From Botryosphaeria dothidea (lineage: Eukaryota; Ascomycota; Dothideomycetes; Botryosphaeriales; Botryosphaeriaceae), in NCBI GenBank assembly GCA_011503125.2, contig WWBZ02000007.1:186001-250000 (forward strand): a stretch of 64,000 nt of DNA, in the 5' to 3' direction. Position 1 is the first letter of the stretch. Every line of letters starts with the position of its first letter. The position numbers and the translations under genes were made by a program. The notes beneath the pieces are model-generated. The model worked only from the letters and a program-made list of their open reading frames with translations. It was not told the origin of the DNA and ran no database searches. Shown piece by piece: positions 1 through 10,295 of this stretch.

Positions 1-1401
1 CGTGATATGAGATTACGGCGGTATACATCACTATAATTCTGATCATCATAGCGTTGATCAATTACTGCAGCGTAACAGCCTTCGGCGAGTTTGAATTCTG
101 GCTGTCATCGCTCGAGGTCATGGTCATTTGCGGTGTAATTCTGCTTCTTCTGATCATCGCTCTGGGTGGAGGTCCCACGTAATTACCATCTCTGCCAGCG
201 TTTGGAAAGAAGATTCTTTGACAGGTCTACAGCCACGACCGCACAGGCTTTCGTTACTGGAACGACCCGGGTGCTTTCGTCGAGTACAAGACAACCGGCG
301 ACCTCGGCAAATTCGTCGGCGTCTGGAGCGGCATGGTTTCTGCGTAAGGACGCCCGAACAGTCTTTGGCGGTGCTACAGGCTGACCTTTACGCTTAGTCT
401 GTACGCGTTCTCCGGAACCGAACTTGTAGGAATCACCGTCGGCGAGGCTCAGAACCCTCGAATCGTGATGCCAAAGGCAACCAAGATGACATTCTACCGC
501 ATCCTCTTCTTCTACGTTTTCTCCGTCCTGGTTCTTGTAATGGTCGTTCCCAACAACAGCGAGGACCTCGCCTTCGCCACCAAGTCCTCCACAAGCGCTG
601 CCGCGTCGCCATTCGTGGTGGCTATCAAGATTGCGAAGATCCACGGTCTGGACCATGTCATCAACGGGTGTCTGATGATCTTTGCATTTTCCGCAGCAAA
701 CTCAGGTACGCGCTGTCTCCAACCTGGTAGCCATCAATTAACAAGCACCCTCCCCGCAGATCTTTACACCGCCGTCAGAACGCTCTACGGCATCTCGCGC
801 GACGGCAAAGCCCCCCGCGTCTTCTCCCTCCACAAACAAATCCGGCGTCCCCGTCGTCGCGCTCGCCACCGCCGTCATCTTCTGCCTGCTCGCATACATG
901 AGCGCGGGATCCGGCGCCAAAACCGTCTTCGGATACCTGACCAACGTGGTGACGGTCTTCAGTGCGCCGCGCCCCGCCCCACCTTCTCCCTGAGCCCCAG
1001 CTAACGATGGCGTCGCAGGCGTCCTCGCCTGGATCGGCATCCTCGTCGCCCGCATCTCCTTCCGCCACTACGGGTCCTACGCCGCCATCGCGTTCCTCGT
1101 CCTCCTGACGCTGACGAAGGGCTTGGAGGCGTTCATCGGCGGCTTCGATGGCAAGAGCTTCGTCGTGCAGTACGTCGGCCTCCCCGTGTACCTCGTCTGC
1201 ATCTGCGGGTTCAAGCCCTGGTTCCGCACGGAAGCGGTGCGCCCCGCGGAGGCCGATATGGCCACGGGTGTGCCTGTAGAGACTGTTGCGGGGGAGAAGG
1301 CGAGGTTGGCTGTGGAGCGGGCGGAGAGGGAGGTTGCGCAAGGGCCGACGCGCAGGGCGCTGGGAAAGGTGTGTCGGGCTTTTTTCCAGTGGTTCTTCTA
1401 G
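1..1401 (+). CDS. Amino-acid permease (AAT/APC superfamily), 5' end outside window, one frameshift
   Basis: Plasma-membrane H+/amino-acid symporter of the fungal AAT (YAT) family. Diagnostic segments are INY..VTAFGEFEFWLSSLEV, then GGGPT/HDRTGFRYW and SGTELVGITVGEAQNPR, then a run of membrane segments to the stop at 1401. Introns inferred at 179-232, 344-379, 706-759 and 962-1018 each restore the family reading frame. The 5' part, including the start codon, lies before the window. Around 829-831 the frame breaks: CTCCACAAACAAA reads as LHKQ, whereas deleting one C gives the family-like LTNKSGVPVVAL. So there is one extra base, which is either a sequencing error or a disabling mutation. The gene converges on the Zn2Cys6 regulator that follows. 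The family call is firm; whether the gene works is not known. Confidence 0.85.
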
Positions 1402-1469
1402 CGTCCGGTTGGAGGACGACGACGCGGTGCTCACTCCTTGCGCGCGGTCGGCGGTGAAGCGTTGGTAGG

Positions 1470-3907
1470 TCATCGAAGTAGTATGCTCTCCATCTCTTCC
1501 CAATCCGACGCGTCGACGCCGGTGAGAGGAAGCGTGGGGTCGTTGTACATGGAGAGGATGCCGCCGCCTTCGGCGTTGTCGAGGTCTTCGAAGGCCTCGA
1601 AGATGAGATGGTTGAGGCGGTCCATCTCACGGAAAGGTGCGGGGGAGGACGGCGGAATGGTGACATGTTGGCGTGTGCTCGGATATGTTTCTCCTTGGCC
1701 TCGAAACCTGACGAGCGTCTCTCCCCCACTTTGCAGAGGGGTAAATGAGCAAGCTGTAATCGTGCTACTGTCAACTCGAGAATATGATCTGAAATGTGGT
1801 GGCTGCATACTTGCTTCAATCGTCGGTCCACGATCGTCGTGATGGCATGGCCACACCACCCTGCACATCTGCTCGATATCTCTTTTCCGTATTTCTGCTG
1901 CCTCATTGCCATGGTGTGCCATGTACTCCAGTAAAAGAATGGCGTCTCTGATTCCGTGGTGCTGAGAGGGTGTGCCATCCGTATGGATTATGCTCGTCAT
2001 GATCAAAACGAACGCGACGGAAAAGGTTGCATCAAGGTCAAAATATCCAAACACCGCGAGGAGTCCCTGGTCCTTCAACGCGGACAAGATCTGGAGACTC
2101 TTTGCTGCCGCCTCTAAGCAGGTTCGAGACAGCCTCACGAGAATTGGCGCAAAAGGTTGCGAACCAAGGGTTTCCTGGCGTTCTTGGACCCGACACTGTA
2201 CCATGTGTAGGACTACGGGCCTTACGCATAGGATGATAGCCTGGAAGAGCCAGAGATATAGGGAAGCTGCTATCCGGGAAACGGTCAATCGTGGAGAAGC
2301 AAAGTCGACTGATATTTCAGAGGGCATGTTGTTCGCAATATCGTAGAGCGACCTCAATATCTTCTGAACTTCTTGGATGCAGTCGGCTTCCGTGGTCTGT
2401 GGAGCACCGTAGAGACTGCGCATTATATCGCTGGTTATATTTGCAATCCTTATGTTTACCAGCAGAGGCGACGGAGACGGAAACCCATGGCAGGGGGATG
2501 GTTCGCCAATTTGAATTTGGTCATCATTAACGGCAGGCGGACATCCGGTCGCAGCAGCAAGGCGCCTAGGATATGTTAGGTTTATTCATAGAACTGGCAT
2601 TACAGAACCTACCTGTCAAGCATGATGATTGTCCACATGAGTCTATTTGTATGGGTGAGCTCTGACCTTCGCAATTGTCTGTCTGCCGTTTTGCGGTGCA
2701 TGCCAAGAGACAGGGCAATACGCATTGCAAGTCCGATCTTTGCACTTATAAGTGACATGATTCATTGGTATGAGACGAGCTACTCACATAAACATATGCA
2801 TCCTCCTTTCGATCACAGCACTGATAGTACACGGCGACGAGGGCCAGTGTCTCCACGGCTAAAGCTCCTTCCTTCCGCAGCTGTCCAACGTCCGGCAAGC
2901 GCTGTAATGCTTCCAGAAATTCGGATATCCCTGGAGGCCTCCCCTCGTTTGAGCGTCCTTCCACAAGCTTGGCTATTGCAATGACGATCAAGAACTCCAC
3001 AAACCACAGCTCTTCTGACTTCTCGCATGTTGTGGATCCCTGTTGGTAGAGCTCATCTACTGCGTCTGAGAAGGCTCGTTGGTCAAAGAAATGCTGGCTT
3101 ACACCCATTGATGATATGAATATGTCGAGCAGGCGGTATGATTCTCCCTCAGTCGGAATGATATTGCTGATTGGTCGAGGATGTGCTGATTTGCTCCACG
3201 GGACATGCGAATACGTTGTATCACCGAGACGAGTTTGAGCTCTGCTGTCATCCTCAAAAGGGAAAGCCTCTTGCCTTGACCTCTTTTTCAGGACTTGCCT
3301 TACTCTGTGCTCAAAAGGCTGTCCAAGGATGAAACCTAATAACCGGTTAGCACATTAATGAGAAAGGGCGTCACGTGCAAGGAAAGCCTTGGCGCGTGGG
3401 AACAGGGTATCTTACTCTGTGTGCTCAAGCGATCGCTAGGTGTGTCCGGAGTGGACATTTGAAACGTTTGTGAGGGACATGATGTGGCTGTTTCAACGTT
3501 CGTTTCAATCCGCGAGTATTCTCGCGGTGTGATAATCCGTTGCGCAGCGGTTAAGGCCGGGTCGTGGTTCTGTGCCGTGGACTGCAGTGCCTCTTCTGCA
3601 CGGATTTTCTTAGAATCTTGTCCCATAGCGCACATCTCATTCAACGCACCGGCGTGGCTTTGCGGCCGCAGAAAGTCCTCATACACTTTTATTTTGTCAA
3701 GCAACCCATTGACATACCTACCTTTGATGTTAAAAAAGTATGGCTGAAGTGAAGGAGTAAGGGTAGGTACGATTCTCGGTAAGCCTTCCGCTTCTCTTGT
3801 TCAAAATCGCACTCGGCATGATTCTTGACGCATGCAGTGCAGGGATGGGTTCCAGAGCATTTGACTTTGCGGCGACGGCAGGTAAGACAACTACGCGCGG
3901 GAGTCAA
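1470..3907 (-). CDS. Zn2Cys6 transcription factor with fungal-specific regulatory domain
   Basis: Nuclear transcription factor. The N-terminus (start 3907) carries a complete binuclear zinc cluster: CLTCRRRKVKC, then HPC-TAC and HAECDF. It is followed by a linker/dimerisation stretch (VNGLLDKIKVYEDFLRP) that begins after an intron at 3718-3770. The middle region reads through the Fungal_trans fold (FFDQRAFSDAVDELY, LVAVYYQC) across further introns. A long last exon (about 2423 down to 1470) ends at DWEEMESILLR, a typical acidic C-terminus. The gene lies tail-to-tail with the permease and upstream of the secreted protein on the same strand. The target pathway cannot be read from sequence; control of the adjacent permease is possible but only inferred. 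The exact borders of the middle introns are approximate. Confidence 0.85.
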
Positions 3908-4380
3908 TGGGGAAACTCGACGGAAAAACGATCCGCGAATCCTACGCGTTTATTCTGCGGCCTGTATCTGTCCGGAGGCGGTCGATATCAATGTTGCCAT
4001 TTCGAGAAGAGGTTTTTGGTGTTGCCATGGTCTTCCAATCAATCATAGACGGTGCATTCGAGCGCAATCGGGCGGAGAGTGGGCTTGATTGACCCCGCTT
4101 TATGAGCTCCAGATTTCGGTTCACTTTTCCGGGCCGATCCGAGCGTCGGGTTACGTAATAGAAGATGCAACAGATACACGATCCTACGTAGCCGATGATT
4201 TTCAGCAAAAGCCTTTAATGATTGTACCTCTATAAGAAGTGGAAGTATTCGCCTGGAGGAAAATGTAGTGCAATTTCAGTAGCAAGTCCTCCGGCGCATC
4301 CTTGTCTGACCTCATGTCAAGAATACTGTATTCGGTTGGCAGTACCAACCAACACAACATATAGTGCCATTTCTTACGCT

Positions 4381-4858
4381 CTACTTCTTCCACGTACATT
4401 GATCGCGAGGAAAGAATTCTGCGCAGTTATCTTGGGGGTTCGAATTTGTGCAGTAGAAGGCTGTTTTTGTTTCGCTATCCCAAGCAAAGTAGATCTGAAC
4501 ATTGGTGTCCTGTAGAATGCTTCCCTGAAGTTCGCCATTTGCTCAGCTTTCCTTCAACGAATAGAAGATGATTCAAGGCCCGCATTACCTGATGAAGAGG
4601 GAAAGGCTTGTCTTTGCACGGTCCGATATTGATTACGTTGTATTGATCTGCCCTGGGGGCGATGGGGTCGATGTCAATTCCGCGTCTCGTCGCATCCTCG
4701 ATGCGGTTGCCACCCACTTCGCCGTCGGGATCGCAGCTCAATCGGTTCGGGAAGCCGATGGCTCGGAGCCGGCCCGTGTAGCCGCGGAAACGTTGAGCGA
4801 CCGACGGGGTCACAGTGGCTCCGAGGAGCACCATAGAAGCAAAGATGCGGGCAAGCAT
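4381..4858 (-). CDS. Small secreted cysteine-containing protein (two exons)
   Basis: Predicted 132-aa secreted protein. Residues 1-22 are a classic signal peptide (MLARIFASMVLLGATVTPSVAQ minus the last residues as mature start), with a hydrophobic core and an AQ cleavage-like end. Exon 1 is 4589-4858. A phase-0 intron (4510-4588, GTAATG...CTACAG) leads to exon 2 (4381-4509), which encodes DTNVQIYFAWDSETKTAFYC and ends CTWKK before TAG. Without splicing, the open frame runs on into an unrelated tail. The mature protein has five cysteines, three of them in the last 30 residues, so most disulfide-type pairing would be in exon 2. No family is recognised. Size, export signal and late cysteines fit a secreted effector-like or extracellular small protein, but no function is shown. 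Confidence 0.7.
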
Positions 4859-5537
4859 GGCAGAAAAGATTGACGAGAGCCTAGGTAGAACTCAAAGGAC
4901 GAGGTCAATAATAGAACAAGAGTAGCAATTGCAATGGAAAGCTGAATGGAGCCGCGCTTGTATTACCAGCAGACAGAAGCACAAAAGAAATGTATACAGG
5001 CAAAAGTATTACACCATGCTCCTCGTGTTCGGGTGGCCACGGATACTATTTTCAGACAACGATGTGGGCGCAATAGAGTTAAGGTTATAATGAGTTATTG
5101 CAGGTCACTTGAATTGTCAAATTTCACCAACGAAACACTCGGCCATCCGGAGATATCTTCTTGTCCGAACAATCCTCCGTTCTAGAAAACATATCAAGGG
5201 CCAGGGACTCTGGCGAGCCGGAGAGCAGTCGATTTTGATAGGGAAAGAATGTCGGAGCGCCCACCGAGCCTCGGAAATAATCACCGAGGATGGCTGCCGT
5301 TGCCGAGCTTCGACATCACGCACAGCCCTCGAATCTTCAAGCAAGAATCTAGAGGTACAGAGAGTACCCGTTGCGGAGAGGCAAAGCGTACGTAACGCCC
5401 ATCGCCATTGTAACCGGAAACTCATTGGCACGGGCCGAGGCGCCGAAGTGTCCACCAGAAGCTTGCCCTTTTAAATCAGATCTGAGGCGCGGCATACTGC
5501 TTACGATCATCGATTGGACACCAAGTGTACACGAGCA
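4859..5537. other. Intergenic, divergent promoter region
   Basis: This stretch separates the secreted-protein gene (leftward) from the aldolase (rightward), so it probably holds both promoters. No open frame in it shows family features, and no repeat was noticed. Confidence 0.4.
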
Positions 5538-6492
5538 ATGTCTCTCTGCAAAAATGCGCTGAGGCTTTTGTCCGCGCAGAACAAAGTCTGCAAGGTAGGT
5601 TCCTTCTCACCTCGCGTGCGATTGATGCCAGTAGCCGCTCACAACCAAAATCCAGGCCTTCGGCATCAAGATAGTCACAAGCCCCGAGATCGTGCATGTC
5701 GCCTGCAACGCAGGCTTCGACGCTCTGTTCATCGACCTCGAGCACTCAGCCTTGAGCCTGCGCGAGGCAAACACGCTCTGCATCTCGGCCCTGGCGGCCG
5801 GCATCTCGCCGTTCGTGCGGGTGCCCGGCCAGTCGACCGCCGGGTTTGTGCAGCGCGTTCTCGACAATGGCGCGCAGGGAGTGATATTTCCCCACTGCGA
5901 TAGTGCAAGTGAGCCAACACCACCCTCGTTTTGATACATCTGTACGAAGAGCTCCTTCGGCTGACGGAAATATCTGTTGCGATGATCAGAGCAAGCCAGG
6001 GCAGCCGTGAGGATGGCCAAGTATCCGCCACTGGGCAAGCGCTCCGTGATGGCTATGCTACCACACATGGGGTTCCGCCAGGCTCCGATATCGGAAGTTG
6101 CGAACCTGGGAAATGAGGAGCTATCGACAGTAATCGTGATGATTGAGTCTCCGGAGGCTGTGGAGGATATCGATGCCATTGCGGGAACTGAGGGCGTGGA
6201 TGTTGTGCTGATCGGCAGCAATGATCTCTCCATTGAACTGGGTGCTCCTGGCGAGTGGGACAATCCTGTGTTTTCCAAGGCGATTGAGAAGATCTCGGCG
6301 GCTGTGAAGAAGCATTCGAAGGTCCTAGGGTTGGCGGGGATCTATGACAGACCAGATATCCTATACAGATGCATTCATCAATATGGTGCGCGTTTCGTGC
6401 TTGGTCAGAACGATCTACCATCGTTATCCAAGGCAGCAGATGGGGTTGCATCCGCGATTAGAGACCTGGAAGTACGAAGAGATTCTTATTAA
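5538..6492 (+). CDS. HpcH/HpaI-family class II aldolase
   Basis: Probable metal-dependent aldolase of the HpcH/HpaI (2-keto-3-deoxy-sugar-acid/4-hydroxy-2-oxo-acid) family, cleaving a hydroxy-keto acid to pyruvate plus an aldehyde. Three exons: 5538-5594, 5656-5908 and 6005-6492. Exon 2 has the barrel motifs FDALFIDLEHSALSL and PFVRVPG, then GAQGVIFPHCDSA. Exon 3 supplies KYPPLGKRS, the metal-site segment TVIVMIESPEAVEDID and VDVVLIGSNDLSIELG. The Glu of MIESPEA and the Asp of IGSNDLS are the usual metal ligands. The length of about 265 aa is normal for the family. The start was chosen at the first ATG whose short exon 1 splices in frame (CK|AFGIKIV). The cognate pathway is unknown. Confidence 0.88.
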
Positions 6493-7513
6493 GCTGAATG
6501 GGAATCTGATGACAACTGCAATATGTTGACTACGTTGGCACAAACCAACGCAAGATCACAGGGCAAAAAATAAGGAGTGTAATTTAAAAGACATCTGTCG
6601 GCTCGCAATGAATCGAGCGCTTAAGCGCTAGAGGATTACCAACAACCTTTCCATGCGAGCGCCTCAGGAATGATTGAGCGGCGTTTCCATAATGGGCCCA
6701 AGGTCGATGAGTAGCCCATCCATCCTCCAATTCGCGCTGTGTACCGACATCGCCACGCCACCATGGTCCATTCTTTAGTTCTGATAGATGTCAGTGGACA
6801 GTAGGATAATGAATGGAGGCTTCAGCAACTCACGGAGCAGGTCGCGCCGTTGGCTTGACCATCCAATTCGCACCCAAGGCCGCAATTCGGCTTGTCGAAG
6901 CCAGCATATGGAGCACGGCCTCCGCTACCGCACCTCCCCACCTGTCAACACCCGGTCCGCAAAATGTGGGCTCCAGAAATGTTTGTTGGTCGCAGTATTT
7001 TCGCCACTGCGTCAGCCCCGCGCGTACCTCCAATGTCTGAAGGCCACAATTCCCCCATGCCGCTCTTTTGTTTGCCTAAATCTTTGCCATACGACTCTCC
7101 GCCCTCTTGCCTCATCTCACTCTATAAGAGTCCGTAATGAGCCCTTGCGATGGGAAGTGCACCCCGCAAATACTTTCAGCATTCCGAGGAGACGATTTTT
7201 CGCCAATCAGATCACTGTTGTCATACTTTAAGTATCCGTTTGGAAGGAAATTTTTTTTTTCTAGCGACAAAGCTATCTAGATCAGTTCTTCACTTCCCTA
7301 TATCAGTCATGTTCTGATATCTGTAGAGCCTTTTTCATGTCTCACATCGCCCATGATCCTGTTGCTGCATTCGAGGTTTGAATATGCTGGGAGGAACACG
7401 GTCTGATCGAACCAAGGGTCAACACCGAAAATTTGTTATATAGCTACTATAGAAGAGGGACCGGGTCACCCACTCCCCTCATCCTTATGCCAATCTACGA
7501 TGAACTTCACTCC
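6493..7513. other. Intergenic, no gene seen
   Basis: No frame in this 1-kb stretch shows family motifs. It lies between the aldolase and the decayed P450 and contains a short T-run near 7252. Confidence 0.4.
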
Positions 7514-9029
7514 CTATACACACAACCCATTTATCCGACAGAATAGCACAAGAAACCCACTCTGCTTGGCAAACCCATATATTTCTACTGTCCAGTCGGG
7601 CTCCACCGAGGCCCACTGATTGCGTCAAAACTTGCGGAAGGAATTCTCCCATTTCCATTACAGAAATGTTCTTCCCGATAAATAATCGAGGGCCAGCTCC
7701 AAACTATTGGTCGTCTTAGCTTTATCGCGCAGATGCAGAGGACAGTAATCAGAGAAGAATTTGTGGAGCACCTACAGTCAACATGGTGCGATCCATCCCC
7801 TTTACCTTCATTTCCTCGCCCATCCAACGTTCGGGTCTGAACTCATCGGCGTCTTTGCCGAAAATGTCTCGATTTCGATGGATCACTGCCGTATTAACGC
7901 CAACGACAGTCCCAGCTGGTAGATGAACTCCACACAGTTCCGCCCACCTTCTGGGACTACACGCTCGAGTGGATAGGAGACGCCCGGGTGCATACGCATT
8001 GTCAAATGATTCACCAGGTCGCGCGTACTCATAACGGCTTCAATATATTTCTGTTGTTGGCGTAAATAGGCTAGGGAGTCAGTACTCTCCCGGTCAGCTT
8101 CTGTCTGACTTTCTGCATCATACGCCTTGATGCTCTCTTGCACCATCTGTTTTGTGTGTCAATACCTGTTTTTCTCAGTTTCGAAACTGTGCCAAAACAT
8201 ACCTGCGTTACAATAGCAATGGGGTCCCGGTAAGCAGGTACCGACCTTTCCAGGATCCTTCTCACAGTGATGTTTCCTAGGAGATATGGATGAAGTAACG
8301 GCACTTGTCCAACAATTGAACCATAGTGGAGCCCTGTATCAACGCCAAAAATAACATCACGGATATCCTTGCGCTGTTCCATGAAGCCAAACGTCTTGCC
8401 AAATGTGATGGCTCCGATCACGTCGAATACGTACCATTAAGCCCAGCAACTCAGATCGACAACTTAGCACTACATATCAAGCATTGCATCGGTGAACAGC
8501 TTGCTGCAGAGGCCCACGAGATACTCCAGCGTCCGTATGGAGGTGATCGAAATTTTCTGCGCCACCGGTCGCTTCAGGGCCTTGTACGCCTCTGGGTCCG
8601 TCTCTGTGAACATGCTATTCATCTTTCTGCTCTCATACATCATAGCGAGAGCCAAATAAAACTCGGACTGAAATAGAAAATGATTGAACATCCGATAGGC
8701 TGCGCGCGCTGGCCGATGGCCTGAGCACTCACGTTCACGAACTCGCTGTTTATGCCATAAATGCTGGGGATGACAGCAGGGTCAGAAATTTCGACCGCGT
8801 CCGGCGCAGTGCGGACTATCCGGCCGTACTTTTCATGAAGCTTGCGGTATCCCTCGTGCGCATTCCCTCCCCACAATCACCAGATTCGCCAGAACGGTGT
8901 GATCTTGGTAAGAACAGACCCCGGAACTTAACGGAGTCCGGCACGAAAAGCAGAACAGGCTGTGATGAGAACGCGTCCGAATATAATAAAAGAAATAAAG
9001 AGTCCAACGTACTGCATAATGGCTCCCAT
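7514..9029 (-). pseudogene. Decayed cytochrome P450 (pisatin-demethylase type)
   Basis: The homologous start is ATG at 9029, opening a membrane anchor (YVGLFISFIIFGRVLI). The frame then meets TAA at 8928-8930 and TGA at 8877-8879, the latter where a Trp codon is expected. Good P450 sequence follows (GYRKLHEKYGRIVR, SDPAVIPSIYGINSEF). The helix-I oxygen-binding region and the K-helix ExxR are missing: STRDLVNHLT joins directly to MRMHPGVSYPLERVV. A frame break follows PEGG. The PERF region survives (DEFRPERW). After an intron the heme loop reads FGAGPRLFIG, so the invariant Cys ligand is Phe. A further frame break precedes the C-terminus, whose remnant ends at TAG 7514-7516. No catalytic product is possible. 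Confidence 0.85.
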
Positions 9030-9249
9030 TGCAGAAGAAGAAATTGTTTGCAATGTTATTTTCTGAGCAAGCCATCAAATACTTGGTCATGAACAGCGCT
9101 GCGGGCGCCCGGGGTAGCTATATATTGTAATAAGGTTCCTGGACATCTATCAAGGATGTTTGGTAGCAGCCTAAACAGAGCATAGTTGTTCAGCAAGGAA
9201 GACACACAAGCGACCGGTTTGATCGAGTCCCTAAAGATGAAACACTACA

Positions 9250-9830
9250 GTTTCCTAGGTACGAAAATGCGGTACCTAATAGCCTTGCTGTGGTAAATAT
9301 CAATGTTAATGGCTCGCTATTTGGTTTCATGGGCTCTGGTTACCGTGAAAAAATAGTCATATACCAACAAGATGGGCATGGAACTTCCTTTGAACAAGCT
9401 GACCATATTTCCCTTAAAACTAGAGTGACATTCCGTTCCAGAACAGCACTTCCACACGGTATTGTGGATATGGACGCGTTGGCAAGTACTCAGTAGTCTG
9501 GTACGACATCTTGGACAAACAGGGTGTCGAGCACGCCGGTGCGTATGCATCTGTGAGTGGCACCAGTGTCACAGCGTCGTGTGCAACCGAGACTCTCCAG
9601 GTCCGTCCGTGGGGTGGTTGCGATGCGTACCTTCCTGACACCGACTCAAAACATCCTGCTGGATTTACTATCACGATGGAAGTCACAGAGGGCATCTTGG
9701 ATCTCAACATGACTACAAAGCGGACAGCCCTTGACGTGCCTCAGCTATATACCCAGTGAACTGGACCTTGTGCCTTGAAGGTTGAGGGGCCAGAAGGAAA
9801 GACTGACTGGAGATGCGCATTAAAAGAAGA
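9250..9830 (+). pseudogene. Remnant of a lipocalin-fold Diels-Alderase-type protein (C-terminal half)
   Basis: The segment from about 9253 reads ENAVPNSLAVVNINVNG and then GFMGSGYREK, resembling the VNG..FTGxGYHDKNWG stretch of fungal Diels-Alderase/AttH-like proteins. After a frame change, the frame starting near 9467 reads YCGYGRVGKYSVVWYDIL, matching the family's WYWGHGRLGPYS.VWFD with Trp and His replaced. It continues through VRPWG and GFTITMEVTEGIL to a TGA at 9757-9759, in a place where the family has a Trp-Thr-Gly. The N-terminal half is not found. This family closes decalin and related rings in polyketide-peptide pathways. The assignment is by motif memory only and should be checked by profile search; disruption is clear from the frames. 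Confidence 0.55.
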
Positions 9831-9989
9831 TTTTATCATAGCATACAGGCCTTTAAGATAGCGCCGTCTTGATATTTGATGCTCTCCTCTCTCTGTCAAG
9901 TTAAATTTTGGCGTTGCCCATATCCATTACAACCGCTAGTCTGGAACTTCTATGTAGAGCTGGTAAGTTAGACAATAATGGAGATGTTC

Positions 9990-10140
9990 TAACTTGAAGC
10001 TCTGTTTTATAAAGCTTAATTAAATAAGTTTTAGATAGTACCGCCTTAAAGTCTACTCTTAATTATAAGAGATTGAAGAAATATATAAAATATTTAATCT
10101 ATCTTAAGCTTAGTTAAAATTAGATATATTTTTTTATCGT
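9990..10140. repeat. AT-rich, TA-rich tract (possible RIP-mutated repeat)
   Basis: About 150 bp are almost entirely A+T with many TA steps, in sharp contrast to the coding DNA on both sides. Such tracts in Pezizomycotina are often repeats mutated by RIP, but no parent repeat was recognised in the window. Confidence 0.35.
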
Positions 10141-10295
10141 CATCTCAGCGATAAAACCGGTCTTAGCGAAGCGGAAGAGCGCGGAACATGTAAGCAAAGT
10201 AGACGCGATTGAGTTTGGGCGATGGAAGTTAAATTAATTCGGGCGGGCGCCACCTCCATCATCCCCCGTCTCCTTTGTCTTCTCCTCCAATCGCA

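Noticed and set aside
183..656. 157-codon minus-strand frame at the left edge
   Set aside because: It lies antisense to the permease exons and has no motif.
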